Shown here: positions 47,764 through 56,208 of the stretch, in pieces | Position numbering within the stretch: the stretch's first letter is position 1 | Layout: every line of letters begins with the position of its first letter | Origin: Roseateles toxinivorans | Lineage (GTDB): Bacteria > Pseudomonadota > Gammaproteobacteria > Burkholderiales > Burkholderiaceae_C | Assembly (NCBI RefSeq): GCF_004362525.1 | Contig: NZ_SNXS01000001.1 | Span: 730,520-794,519 of the forward strand | Direction: 5' to 3' | Length of the DNA stretch: 64,000 bases | Program-made: the position numbers and the translations under genes | The notes under the pieces: model-generated | Database searches by the model: none | What the model saw: only the letters and a program-made list of their open reading frames with translations | Told to the model about the DNA's origin: nothing

Positions 47764-48078
47764 ATGCATGACACCCCCGACTACGACATCACCGAACTCC
47801 TGCTCTGCGGCTTCTTCATTGCCGGTGCCATCTCCTGCCTGATATGGGCCGGCGCCTCGCTCTGCGACGATGAATCCTTCACGGCCACCGAGGCGGCGGG
47901 CCTGTCACTGATGCTGCTGGGCGGCTGTGCTCATCCGAAGAAATACCTGTTCGACTGCCTCAGTTTCCCCCTGAGTTTCATTGATCACAGCGGGCGCGAG
48001 ACGCCGGTGACGGTGTTTGCGGCAGGCGCCGGGCTGGTGTTATGGTTGATCGGCCTGGCCGGCAATCACTTTGGTTGA
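47764..48078 (+). CDS. Hypothetical membrane protein
   Basis: About 104 residues from ATG 47764; an upstream in-frame ATG at 47716 adds unconserved sequence. Hydrophobic segments are LLLCGFFIAGAISCLIWAGA, a shorter one at AGLSLMLLGGC, and TVFAAGAGLVLWLIGLA near the C-terminus. Not recognised. It ends 85 bp before the remnant dusA start codon. Confidence 0.5.
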   Translation: MHDTPDYDITELLLCGFFIAGAISCLIWAGASLCDDESFTATEAAGLSLMLLGGCAHPKKYLFDCLSFPLSFIDHSGRETPVTVFAAGAGLVLWLIGLAGNHFG

Positions 48079-48162
48079 GCGGGGCGAATAGGGATCCTGT
48101 GTGGGGCTTGCAGGCGTCTGCAGGGATAATCCGGTCCTCCCTCAGCCGTTCTCCGCCGCTCC

Positions 48163-48261
48163 GTGACAGATCCCGTTCCCGCATCAGCCTCGCACAACCC
48201 TTGGCGCCTGTCCGTCGCGCCTATGATGGATTGGCAAGCTACTCCAGGAAATTCGTTATAA
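48163..48261 (+). pseudogene. dusA: Original 5' end of dusA, cut off by an insertion
   Basis: From GTG 48163 the frame reads MTDPVPASASHNPWRLSVAPMM and then DW, the expected N-terminus of a DusA protein with the conserved APMMDW block. After codon 24 the homology stops at the left repeat (48234) and the frame ends at TAA 48259-48261 in foreign sequence. The intact enzyme now starts 2.1 kb downstream with a different leader. This is the host side of the insertion. Confidence 0.85.
48217..48234. repeat. attL-like direct repeat
   Basis: GCGCCTATGATGGATTGG. It differs from the copy at 50325 by one base (T/G at position 6) and encodes Ala-Pro-Met-Met-Asp-Trp in the original dusA frame. Confidence 0.85.
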
Positions 48262-48322
48262 ATCAAGCGCTTGGAGGCGGTCCGGAAATCGCTGTAGCCC
48301 TTTCGTAGCACCGAGTTCCAAG

Positions 48323-48595
48323 TTAAATACGCGTACCAGTCAACTGCTTGGCTTCCTTGATCGCAACTTCGTGTCGGCCTTCGATGTACCTGACCAAGTC
48401 GGCGATGTGCACGCCCCTCGCGCTCTTCTGAGTGCCCGGCTCGATCCGGATTATCGGGATGTTGATGTCGCCCACTGCCACCTTGCGGACGAATTTGTCA
48501 GTGCTGAGGTGGGGGAAGTAGTCCTTGACGACCTTGTCGATTGGGATGATGGCTTGGGCGTTGTACTGCACTATCAAGATGAGGGCTGTGTTCAT
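48323..48595 (-). CDS. PrtN-like (pyocin activator family) protein
   Basis: A 90-residue protein resembling the pyocin activator PrtN family: the start MNTALILIVQYNAQAIIPIDKV, the block DYFPHLSTDKFVRKVAVGDI, and PIIRIEPGTQKSARGVHIADLVRYI. PrtN activates pyocin genes in Pseudomonas. Relatives are common in phage-like islands, where a role as excisionase or regulator is plausible. Its position next to the left repeat fits a recombination-directionality factor left behind after loss of the integrase. Confidence 0.82.
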   Translation of the reverse strand: MNTALILIVQYNAQAIIPIDKVVKDYFPHLSTDKFVRKVAVGDINIPIIRIEPGTQKSARGVHIADLVRYIEGRHEVAIKEAKQLTGTRI

Positions 48596-48619
48596 GGGCT
48601 TGTCTTCTGGTTCGGGAAT

Positions 48620-48652
48620 GAAAAAGGCCCCCGTCCGGTTGGATCAGGGGCC
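48620..48652 (-). terminator. Rho-independent terminator, minus strand
   Basis: On the minus strand GGCCCC (48652-48647) pairs with GGGGCC (48631-48626) and is followed by TTTTT (48625-48621). It points toward the PrtN-like gene but lies upstream of it, so a gene that once lay to its right on the minus strand may have been lost. Confidence 0.55.
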
Positions 48653-48819
48653 GATGGAATCTGGCGGAGAGATCAGCGACGTAGCGCCCAGGAAGGTGCC
48701 GCAAAGGCCGCTGGCGAGCATGGCGTAGTGCGTCGACTTGTGGCGTTACTTTTGGCAGGCGCAGGTAAGGGGTACCAATCCGGTTCTGTTGTAATGCGGG
48801 TCCCCACACTGGCGCATCT

Positions 48820-49263
48820 ATGCAACTACTCCCCACGTTTATCATCATTGGAACTATCTTGTTGGTCGGATGTGCTACTCCGCAGAAAGCTGAGATGCCC
48901 GATTACCAGTACCCTCAGTTCGCTTCAAACTGGGTGAGCGCTCATAGGTGTGGTGAGTCCGGACAGACATCCCCTGAAACGGCATCTCTTGCTATCCAGT
49001 ACCTGCAATCCTCCTTGGGGGCCTACACGTATGACGCCGTTAGGCTGGATAAAGTGATTTTGGAGATGGACGGCCTTACCCCCACGGACGCGACATGCAA
49101 CAGGATGGCAATGGAAGTCGCGTCAGTTCGTAGGCGGATCGACCAGAACAACGCAGCTGTCGAGTCAAATCAGAAAGCCTGGGCCGATGTCCTTAAGAGC
49201 AGCACCCCCAAGCAAACCTACTGCAACAAGATTGGCACGCAGACACTTTGCACTACCTACTGA
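48820..49263 (+). CDS. Hypothetical lipoprotein in the dusA element
   Basis: A 147-residue protein with an N-terminal hydrophobic stretch ending in the lipobox LLVGC-AT (Cys18). The n-region lacks a positive charge, which is unusual for a lipoprotein signal. The mature part is small and helical, with four further cysteines (near NWVSAHRCG, DATCN, TYCNK and TLCTTY). No family is recognised. The ribosome-binding site is weak. It is in the same direction as the membrane protein that follows, in an AT-richer region. Confidence 0.6.
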   Translation: MQLLPTFIIIGTILLVGCATPQKAEMPDYQYPQFASNWVSAHRCGESGQTSPETASLAIQYLQSSLGAYTYDAVRLDKVILEMDGLTPTDATCNRMAMEVASVRRRIDQNNAAVESNQKAWADVLKSSTPKQTYCNKIGTQTLCTTY

Positions 49264-49409
49264 TCTGTCATTTCACCAGGGCCATCCCCGCATGCACCGT
49301 GACCAGTTCATCCAGCGAGCCTGGATACTGCAAGGCACCCCAGGCCAGCGGGTTGTTGCCCAGGTGATGAATCCACGAGCTGTCCAGAAAGTCTGAGCGC
49401 TGAAAAACA

Positions 49410-49997
49410 ATGTCCGCAACGTCGCCTATTCAAAAAGTTCGATCTGCCCTGGTTGATGTCAAAGCGTCAGGACAGCAGGCGGTTGATATCAAGGCACTGC
49501 TTGCCTTCCTTGACTCATTGGATGGTGACGCCCCAGTCAACGCCGAAGTGCAGAAACTGAACCACGAGTCGAATCTAGCCCAGTTCAAAGCGGACCATGA
49601 AAGAAATCTCGCGCATTACAAAGCCACTGTGGACAGCGGAACTGAGATGTTTCGGTCAGTCGTCGAGTCCGCCAAGATTGCCTTGTCAACCAGCATCTTG
49701 GTAAATGGCGGAGCAACCGTTGCGCTCCTTGCGTTCGTCGGAAACCTAGTTACCAAGTCTGCGCCAGGTATCAGTTCTCTGCAAACCTCGTTGGCTTGGT
49801 CACTCATTTCGTTTGCGCTCGGCGTTCTCCTTGGCGCGGTTGCCACCGGAGGCACCTATCTCGCCCAGTATTGTTACCACAGCGAGTGGAGCCGCGCCGG
49901 CGCAGTCTTTCATATCGCGACGGTGCTGCTAATCATCGGTTCATACATTGCGTTTTCGTTTGGTGTCGGTAATGCCTACCATGCCTTCATCAAATAG
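49410..49997 (+). CDS. Hypothetical membrane protein in the dusA element
   Basis: A 195-residue protein. The N-terminal 80 residues are soluble with a charged, coiled-coil-like stretch (VQKLNHESNLAQFKADHER). Three hydrophobic segments follow: ILVNGGATVALLAFVGNLV, LISFALGVLLGAVATGG and IATVLLIIGSYIAFSFGV. Not recognised. It may be the cargo of the element together with the lipoprotein. Confidence 0.65.
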   Translation: MSATSPIQKVRSALVDVKASGQQAVDIKALLAFLDSLDGDAPVNAEVQKLNHESNLAQFKADHERNLAHYKATVDSGTEMFRSVVESAKIALSTSILVNGGATVALLAFVGNLVTKSAPGISSLQTSLAWSLISFALGVLLGAVATGGTYLAQYCYHSEWSRAGAVFHIATVLLIIGSYIAFSFGVGNAYHAFIK

Positions 49998-50243
49998 TTC
50001 TGACTCTAACGGTCGTTCAAGTGTGGGTGCACGACGGCGGGCTTGGCTCGCCAGTTTGTGCCGCATCCGTGCAGCCGTTGTGCGCCCAGGTGGTAGGTGG
50101 GTTTGCAGCGAAGGCGAGAGCCTAGCCTGGCTGCATCAATCAGGCCCGTCTGGTTATTTCGGTGGCATGGGAAAATGTGACCGTAGGGTAGGTGAGCTAT
50201 GAGTGCACGTGCTGACTCTTCAACATGAGCCAGAGGGACTGGG

Positions 50244-51314
50244 ATGAGCGGAATAGATGAAAGCAATGACTTGTTTGAGTCTGATATGAATAAAGGACTT
50301 GACAAATCATGGCGTTTGTGTGTAGCGCCGATGATGGATTGGACTGATAGGCATTGCCGCTACTTCCATCGCCTGCTGACCCGCCACACCCGGCTGTACA
50401 CCGAGATGGTGACCACCGGTGCGCTGATCCATGGCGACCGGCCGCGGCATCTGGACTTCAATGCCGAGGAGCATCCGGTGGCGCTGCAGCTGGGCGGCAG
50501 CGAGGCGGCCGATCTGGCGCAGTGTGCCAAGCTGGCCCAGGACTGGGGCTATGACGAGGTGAACCTGAATTGCGGTTGCCCGAGTGAGCGGGTGCAGCGC
50601 GGCGCCTTCGGTGCCTGCCTGATGAACGAGGCCAGCCTGGTGGCCGATGGCGTGAAGGCGATGCGGGACGTGGTGGACATTCCGGTGACGGTGAAGAACC
50701 GCATCGGCATCGACCGTGTCGAGAGCTACGAGTTCGTGCGTGATTTCGTCGGCACGGTGGCCGAGGCCGGTTGCGAGGTCTTCATCGTCCATGCACGCAA
50801 TGCCTGGCTGCAAGGCTTGAGCCCGAAAGAGAACCGCGAGATTCCGCCGCTGCGCTACGAGCTGGTCTATCAGCTCAAGCGCGAGTTCCCGGACCTGACC
50901 ATCGTCATCAACGGCGGCATCCAGACCGAGGAAGATATCGCGCTGCACCTGAGCCATGTGGATGGCGTGATGGTCGGCCGCCATGCCTATCACGAGCCCT
51001 GGGCGATGAGCCGCTGGGATTCGCGCTTCTTCGGCATGGCCGATCCCCTGGCCTCTCGCGAAGAGGCTGAAACGCAGTGGCTGGCCTATCTGGAACGCCA
51101 TGTGGCGACGCAGACGGGCGGCCACCCGAACACCTGGCCGCAGGCGATGCGCCATGCGCTGGGGCTGTGGAATGGCTCGGCCGGTGCCAGGCGCTGGCGT
51201 CAGGTGTGGTCCGACCACAAGCTCAAGCTGGAGCCACCGGCCAAGGTGGCGGCCTTGGCCACGGCAGCCCGACAGGAAACGCGACGGCTGCTGGCCGAGA
51301 GCGTCTCGGCCTGA
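50244..51314 (+). CDS. dusA: tRNA-dihydrouridine(20/20a) synthase DusA, with element-supplied N-terminus
   Basis: 356 residues. ATG 50244 has GAGGG six bases upstream; Met15 (50286) is an alternative. The family core starts WRLCVAPMMDWTDRH. The catalytic Cys is Cys112 in NCGCPSERVQ, followed by GAFGACLMN and NRIGID. The FMN-dependent enzyme reduces U20/U20a in tRNA D-loops. The first 24-27 residues and the promoter come from the inserted element; the original ones are at 48163-48234. The remainder is intact, so function is probably preserved. Confidence 0.95.
   Translation: MSGIDESNDLFESDMNKGLDKSWRLCVAPMMDWTDRHCRYFHRLLTRHTRLYTEMVTTGALIHGDRPRHLDFNAEEHPVALQLGGSEAADLAQCAKLAQDWGYDEVNLNCGCPSERVQRGAFGACLMNEASLVADGVKAMRDVVDIPVTVKNRIGIDRVESYEFVRDFVGTVAEAGCEVFIVHARNAWLQGLSPKENREIPPLRYELVYQLKREFPDLTIVINGGIQTEEDIALHLSHVDGVMVGRHAYHEPWAMSRWDSRFFGMADPLASREEAETQWLAYLERHVATQTGGHPNTWPQAMRHALGLWNGSAGARRWRQVWSDHKLKLEPPAKVAALATAARQETRRLLAESVSA
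50325..50342. repeat. attR-like direct repeat
   Basis: GCGCCGATGATGGATTGG, matching 17 of 18 bases of the copy at 48217. It lies in the conserved dusA codons for APMMDW and is in frame in the active gene. Confidence 0.85.
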
Positions 51315-51317
51315 TCT

Positions 51318-52301
51318 TCAGAGCCTGCGTTCACTGGCCCGTGCCAGGTAAAACCATTCCTGCCCCGGCTGGGCCCTGGTGTTGGGAAAGACGATGCGCC
51401 CGGCATCGGGCGCCAGCACCGGCGTGCCATCGTTCCGCGTGCCTATCAGCTGGCCTTTTGCTATCGGATCGAAGCTGACCCATTCTTTGGCGAACTGGTC
51501 TCCTTCGTGCTCTCGATCCACCACCTCGTACAGCTGCAGCAACTCGGGCGCCTGCGTGGGTTGATGCAGATCCACCTCGGCTGCATCGACCATGCCGAGC
51601 AGGGCCAGCGTGCGAGTAATGGCCAGCCAGGCCACCTCGGGGGCGTTCGGGTCGTCGTGCTGGCCACACTCCAGAGTGACGCCGTAGCCGCCCTGCGAGC
51701 GCATGTATTCGGTCGTGCCGACGCCGTAGTGCGGGTCCTGGTCCAGGCTCTGGCGGCGCGATCCGCTTGAGCCGTGATGGGGCCGCTCGGCGCGGCGCTG
51801 CAGGCCCAGTGCATAGGTGCTGAGCCAGCCCTCGACGATGCGGGTGGGGCCCAGCGCGGCGGCCATGGCGGCCTCGGCCGCTTCGTGCGCGAAGGGCTCC
51901 AGCGGCCCGGAGTTGTTGCGCGGGCCCAGCATCACAAAGGGCTGGCCGACGGCATTGAACGAGTGCAGGTCCAGCAGCACGTCGTTGGCGGCCAGCCAGG
52001 GGCACAGGGTCTGGGCGATGCGGTCCTCGAAGTCCTGCGCGATCACCGCCGGGCGCAGATTGCGGTTCAGATTGCGCTCGCCCTCGCGCTGCCCGCGCTG
52101 GTAGGCCAGCGGGTTGACGATGGGGATGGCCGTCAAGGTGCCGCGTTGCAGGCGCAGGGCGCCGCTGTCCAGCGCCTGCAGCAGGCGCTCGATCGCGCGG
52201 GTGCCGCAGGTTTCGTTGCCATGCACGGCGCCGGTAACGATCAGCCGCGGGCCCGGCAGCAGGCCGGCGAATTGGTGTACGCGAAGATGGGTAGCTTGCA
52301 T
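51318..52301 (-). CDS. Succinylglutamate desuccinylase/aspartoacylase family protein
   Basis: A 327-residue M14-like zinc hydrolase. The metal motif HGNE (residues 28-31, VHGNETCG) is followed by IPIVNPLAYQRGQREGERNLNRN. A later metal His lies in LLDLHSFN, and the catalytic Glu in GVTLECGQHDD. Such enzymes hydrolyse N-acyl amino acids. The substrate is unknown. It is tail-to-tail with dusA and starts 15 bp after the DMT transporter ends. Confidence 0.88.
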   Translation of the reverse strand: MQATHLRVHQFAGLLPGPRLIVTGAVHGNETCGTRAIERLLQALDSGALRLQRGTLTAIPIVNPLAYQRGQREGERNLNRNLRPAVIAQDFEDRIAQTLCPWLAANDVLLDLHSFNAVGQPFVMLGPRNNSGPLEPFAHEAAEAAMAAALGPTRIVEGWLSTYALGLQRRAERPHHGSSGSRRQSLDQDPHYGVGTTEYMRSQGGYGVTLECGQHDDPNAPEVAWLAITRTLALLGMVDAAEVDLHQPTQAPELLQLYEVVDREHEGDQFAKEWVSFDPIAKGQLIGTRNDGTPVLAPDAGRIVFPNTRAQPGQEWFYLARASERRL

Positions 52302-52316
52302 GCTTGTGAGTCGGGT

Positions 52317-53237
52317 TCAGACAGCCGAGGATAGCGCCGGCTGTGGCGATTCGGGCCAGGTGGCCAGCACCACGCCCAGCAGCGCCAGGCCGTAGGCGCA
52401 GGCCTGCAGCAGGGTCATCGTCTCGCCGAGGAACAGCAGGCCGACCAGGCCGGTGGCGATGGGCAGGAAGACCATGAACACCCCGGCGCGGGCTGCAGGC
52501 ACCCGGGCCAGGCCTGTCATCCACAGCCAGACGGTGATCATGCTGGCGGCCAGCGCGTAGAACAGCAGAAAGCCCCAGCTCAGGGCCGGCACCGCCGTGA
52601 AATCAAAGCTCAGCGCCTGCCACAGCCCCAGCGGCGTGACCAGGGTGAAGCCCCAGAGATTGATCAAGGCGCTGATGCGCTTGGCCGACACCTGGCCGGT
52701 CAGCTGCTTGCCGACCACGACATAGACGGCCTCGCAGAACACGGCGGCGATCAGCAGCAAGGGCCCCCACAAGGTGCCCTCCGAAGCGCCACCGCTGCGG
52801 CTGCTTGCCACCAGGCCAATGCCCACCACGGCACAGGCGATGGCCCCCAGCACGCGGCCGGCTATGCGCTCGCCCAGCACCAGCCAGGACAGCAGGGCCA
52901 CCGCCGCCGGAATGCCCGCCATGATCACCCCGGCGGCCAAGGCCGAGCTGGCCTTGACGCCATACAACATGCAGATCGAGAACAGAAAGTTGCCGATGAA
53001 GGACTCTACGAACAGCAGCTTGCGGTCTCGCGCGCTCAGCGGCGGCTCGTTCGCGCCACGCCTGAGCCAGGGCAGCATGGCAACGGCCGCCATGCCGAAG
53101 CGCAGCCAGGCCAGCAGAAAGACCGGAAACACCAGCACCAGCAGCTTGGACAGGCCCACATAGGTGCCCACCAGCGAAGTGCTCAACGCCAGCGCGCCGT
53201 AGGCCAGCCACGGGACGCGGTCTGCCTGTCGACTCAT
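52317..53237 (-). CDS. DMT-superfamily transporter (EamA domains)
   Basis: A 306-residue, ten-helix transporter. ATG 53237-53235 starts the conserved sequence; the open frame to 53306 overlaps the glutamine-synthetase-like gene. First repeat GALALSTSLVGTYVGLSKLLV, second repeat LLFYALAASMITVWLWM and VFLPIATGLVGLLFLGETM. It lies 5 bp after the glutamine-synthetase-like gene, suggesting a shared transcript. Substrate unknown; export of an amine or amino acid is possible. Confidence 0.88.
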   Translation of the reverse strand: MSRQADRVPWLAYGALALSTSLVGTYVGLSKLLVLVFPVFLLAWLRFGMAAVAMLPWLRRGANEPPLSARDRKLLFVESFIGNFLFSICMLYGVKASSALAAGVIMAGIPAAVALLSWLVLGERIAGRVLGAIACAVVGIGLVASSRSGGASEGTLWGPLLLIAAVFCEAVYVVVGKQLTGQVSAKRISALINLWGFTLVTPLGLWQALSFDFTAVPALSWGFLLFYALAASMITVWLWMTGLARVPAARAGVFMVFLPIATGLVGLLFLGETMTLLQACAYGLALLGVVLATWPESPQPALSSAV

Positions 53238-53242
53238 CGATT

Positions 53243-54574
53243 TCAAAACTGCGCCACGTAGCGCTGCAACTCCCAGTCGCTGACATGGCGGGCATAGCCC
53301 AGCCATTCCTCATGCTTGAGGCGCAGAAACTCCTGGGTCAGCTCGGCGCCCAAAGCCTCGGTGATCACCGCATCGGCTTCCAGCGCATGCAGGGCCTGCT
53401 CCAGGCTTTGCGGCAGCTGGGCGATGCCGCGTTCGCGGATCTGCGGCAGGCCCAGCGCGAACAGGTCCTCGTTGCAAGCCGGGCCCAGCGGCAGCTGTCG
53501 GTCGATCCCGTCAAGCCCTGCGGAGATCAGTGCGGCCGTGGCCAGATAGGGGTTGGCCGCGGCGTCGGGCAGGCGCCATTCGAAGCGGCCCGGTAGGGTG
53601 CGGACCAGGCAGGTGCGGTTGTTCGGCCCGTGGGCGATGTGCGCCGGTGCCCAGCTGGTGCCAGACAGCGATTCGCCAACCACCAGCCGCTTGTACGAAT
53701 TGACGGTGGGCGCGGCCAGCGCGCACAGGGCCGGCGCATGCAGCAGCACGCCGGCAATGAAGTGATGGGCCAGCCTGGACAGGCCGTGCTCGCGGTCGCT
53801 GAACAGGCACTTGGCGTTCTCGCCCTGGTCGGTCCACAGCGAGACATGGAAGTGCATGCCGCTGCCCGGCTGGTTGGCAAAGGGCTTGGGCATCATCGAG
53901 AAGGTGGCGCCGTATTGCTCGGCGATCGCGTGCGCGGCCATCTTGAACAGCATCAGGTGGTCGGCGCTGCGCAGGGCCAGGTCGTGACCGAAGTTGACCT
54001 CGTACTGGCCGTGCGCGTCCTCGTGATCGAGCTGCAGCACATCCAGGCCGCAGGCTTCCAGCGTGTCTTGCAGCGCGCGCAGCAGCTCGGCCTGGCGGGG
54101 CAGGCTTTTCAGGTCGTAGGACGGTTTGTCGAGCCGGTCCATTTCGTCGAACGGCACCCAGCCGCCGCCCTCGGCCGGGCGCAGCAGGAAGAACTCGGGC
54201 TCTATGCCGGTGCGGCAATGCCAGCCGCGCTCGGCCAGGCGGGCCTCGGCGCGCTTCAGCACCTGGCGCGTGCAGGCCTCGAACGGCTCGCCATTGACGA
54301 AACCATCGCAGACGATGCGTGCATAGCCCGGCAGCCAGGGCAGCACCTGGGCCGTGCTGGCATTGCCGCGGGCGTAGTACTCCGAGCGCGTGCCATGGCG
54401 CGCCAGGCCGGTGCCCCAGATCGAGGGGCCGGAGAAGCCCACGCCGTCGGTCAGCAACTCGTTGATGTGGCGCAGGGGCACGAACTTGCCCTTGGCCACG
54501 CCGAAGATGTCGGTGAACTGGGCGATCAAGGTGTGCACGCCGGCACGGGTCAATTGGTCCAGCAGGTCTTTCAT
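53243..54574 (-). CDS. Glutamine synthetase family protein, GlnT/type III-like
   Basis: A 443-residue member of the glutamine-synthetase fold. The N-terminal beta-grasp has FTDIFGVAKGKFVP. Metal and nucleotide ligands sit in GIEPEFFLL, DHEDAHGQYEVNF and GSGMHFHVSLW. The phosphate region is NRTCLVRTLPGRFEWRLPDAAANPY. It matches GlnT-type enzymes (called type III glutamate-ammonia ligase in databases). In this locus it may glutamylate an amine instead of ammonia. It lies 32 bp downstream of the aldehyde dehydrogenase gene. Confidence 0.87.
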   Translation of the reverse strand: MKDLLDQLTRAGVHTLIAQFTDIFGVAKGKFVPLRHINELLTDGVGFSGPSIWGTGLARHGTRSEYYARGNASTAQVLPWLPGYARIVCDGFVNGEPFEACTRQVLKRAEARLAERGWHCRTGIEPEFFLLRPAEGGGWVPFDEMDRLDKPSYDLKSLPRQAELLRALQDTLEACGLDVLQLDHEDAHGQYEVNFGHDLALRSADHLMLFKMAAHAIAEQYGATFSMMPKPFANQPGSGMHFHVSLWTDQGENAKCLFSDREHGLSRLAHHFIAGVLLHAPALCALAAPTVNSYKRLVVGESLSGTSWAPAHIAHGPNNRTCLVRTLPGRFEWRLPDAAANPYLATAALISAGLDGIDRQLPLGPACNEDLFALGLPQIRERGIAQLPQSLEQALHALEADAVITEALGAELTQEFLRLKHEEWLGYARHVSDWELQRYVAQF

Positions 54575-54606
54575 CGTGTACTCCTTGATCGGGCCGACAC
54601 CCTAGC

Positions 54607-56094
54607 TCAGCTGTTGATGCGCAGCCAGGTCGTCTTCAGCTCGGTGTACTTGTCAAAGGCATGCAGCGACTTGTCGCGCCCATTGCCGCTTTGCTTGTAG
54701 CCGCCAAAGGGTACGGTGATGTCGTCCTCATCGTACTGGTTCACGTGCACGGTGCCGGCGCGCAGGGCCCGGGCCACCCGGTGTGCGCGGTCAATATGGC
54801 TGCTCCAGACGCTGGCCTGCAGGCCGTAGGCGCTGTCGTTGGCCAGGGCGACAGCCTCGGCCTCGTCCTTGAAGCGGATCACGCCCAGCACCGGGCCGAA
54901 GATCTCCTCGCGGGCAATCTTCATCGTGTTGGCCACGCCATCGAACACGGTCGGCTCGACGTAGTAGCCGCCGCTCTCGGTGCGCGCCTGCTTGCCGCCT
55001 GTGACGGCGCGGGCGCCCTCGGCCTGGCCGGCCTCGATATAGCCCATCACCGTGCGCAGCTGGCCGTCATCGACCAGGGCACCCATCACGGTGCGCCCAT
55101 CGAGAGGATCGCCCGGCTGGTACTTCGGCGCCTCGGCCGCGACCAGGCTGACGAACTCGTCGGCAATGCTCTCGTGGACCAACACCCGCGACGGCGCGTT
55201 GCAGCTCTCGCCCTGGTTGAAGAACATCGCGCCGGCCACCGTCTGCGCGGCCCGCTTGATGTCGTCGAAATCGGGGAACACGAGGAAGGCCGACTTGCCG
55301 CCCAGCTCGTTGTATACGCGCTTCAGGTTCGAGCGGCCCGCGTACTCCAGCATCTTGCGGCCGACGCGAGTGGATCCGGTGAAGCCCACCGCATCGACCT
55401 GCTCGTGCAGGGCCAGTGCCTCACCGGCCTCGTGGCCGAAGCCCGGCACGACATTGAACACTCCCTCGGGCAGGCCGGCCTCAAGGGCCAGCTCGGCCAG
55501 GCGCAGCGCGGTCAGGGGCGATTTCTCGCTGGGCTTGAGCACCACCGAGTTGCCGGCGGCCAGGGCCGGCCCCAGCTTCCAGGCGGCCATGATCATCGGG
55601 TAGTTCCAGGGCACGATGGCGCCGATCACGCCCATGGCCTCGCGTTGAATCAGCGCCAGCGCATTCGGGCCGGTGGGGGCGATCTCGTCATAGATCTTGT
55701 CCACCGCTTCGGCATACCAGGCGATGCAGCGGGCGGCTGCCGGCACATCGACGGCCAGGCTGTACTGGATGGGCTTGCCCATGTCCAGCGTCTCCAGCAG
55801 GGCCAGTTCCTCCTTGGCGCCTAGGATCTTGTCGGCGAACTTCAGCAGCACCTTCTTGCGGGCGGCCGGCGGGCGCCTGGCCCAGCGGCCGTCTTCGAAC
55901 GCCGCGCGGGCGCTCAGCACGGCGGTGTCGATGTCGGTGGCCTGGCCGCGGGCGACTTCGCCGATGACGCGGCCGTCGATGGGCGAGATGCAGGCGAAGG
56001 TCTCGCCGTTGGCGCTGGCCAGGCGCTTGCCGCCTATCAATATGCGGCCGTCGATTTGTAGCGCGCGGGCGCGCTCGTGCCAGTCAATGCTCAT
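54607..56094 (-). CDS. Aldehyde dehydrogenase, PuuC-like
   Basis: A 495-residue NAD(P)-dependent aldehyde dehydrogenase. Catalytic Cys298 lies in NQGESCNAPS and Glu263 in NELGGKS. The cofactor motif is GFTGSTRVG and the start matches the PuuC/AldH class. It likely oxidises gamma-glutamyl-gamma-aminobutyraldehyde or 4-aminobutanal from putrescine breakdown; the locus context supports this. It lies between the GS-like and DUF3138 genes, with a nested palindromic repeat upstream. Confidence 0.9.
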   Translation of the reverse strand: MSIDWHERARALQIDGRILIGGKRLASANGETFACISPIDGRVIGEVARGQATDIDTAVLSARAAFEDGRWARRPPAARKKVLLKFADKILGAKEELALLETLDMGKPIQYSLAVDVPAAARCIAWYAEAVDKIYDEIAPTGPNALALIQREAMGVIGAIVPWNYPMIMAAWKLGPALAAGNSVVLKPSEKSPLTALRLAELALEAGLPEGVFNVVPGFGHEAGEALALHEQVDAVGFTGSTRVGRKMLEYAGRSNLKRVYNELGGKSAFLVFPDFDDIKRAAQTVAGAMFFNQGESCNAPSRVLVHESIADEFVSLVAAEAPKYQPGDPLDGRTVMGALVDDGQLRTVMGYIEAGQAEGARAVTGGKQARTESGGYYVEPTVFDGVANTMKIAREEIFGPVLGVIRFKDEAEAVALANDSAYGLQASVWSSHIDRAHRVARALRAGTVHVNQYDEDDITVPFGGYKQSGNGRDKSLHAFDKYTELKTTWLRINS

Positions 56095-56117
56095 GGACTG
56101 TCTCCTGGAAGGGGTGG

Positions 56118-56195
56118 CGTAGCCCGCATGAAGCGAAGCGCAATGCGGGGGCCTCGGCGCAGCGCCGCAAGCCCCCGGATTCCATCCGGGCTACG
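56118..56195. repeat. Nested palindromic repeat (REP-like)
   Basis: Three nested perfect inverted repeats: CGTAGCCCG/CGGGCTACG (56118-56126 and 56187-56195), CGGGGGC/GCCCCCG (56146-56152 and 56171-56177) and CGGCGC/GCGCCG (56155-56160 and 56162-56167). It lies between the DUF3138 stop and the aldehyde dehydrogenase start. Elements with the phrase GGATTCCATCCGGGCTACG recur between genes in many proteobacteria; only one copy is in this window. Confidence 0.75.
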
Positions 56196-56208
56196 AAAGC
56201 GTAGGGGC

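Larger units (their letters stand above)
48217..50342. mobile_element. 2.1-kb integrated element in the dusA 5' end (integrase missing)
   Basis: The element is bounded by an 18-bp direct repeat with one mismatch (48217-48234 and 50325-50342), which lies in the dusA codons for APMMDW. dusA is a known target of a family of tyrosine integrases that use this region. The insert is visibly less G+C-rich than its surroundings. It carries a PrtN-like gene next to the left end, a putative lipoprotein, a membrane protein, and a new promoter region and start for dusA. No recombinase is visible on either strand, so it is a remnant or a non-autonomous element. Confidence 0.8.

Noticed and set aside
48660-48675. 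TGGCGGAGAG near a hairpin, resembling the 3' end of tRNA-Ser
   Set aside because: Only about ten bases match and no T-arm or anticodon arm follows, so a tRNA remnant cannot be supported.
48371-48937. 188-codon open frame on the plus strand inside the dusA element
   Set aside because: Antisense to the PrtN-like gene for half its length and without any motif. The minus-strand protein fits a known family.
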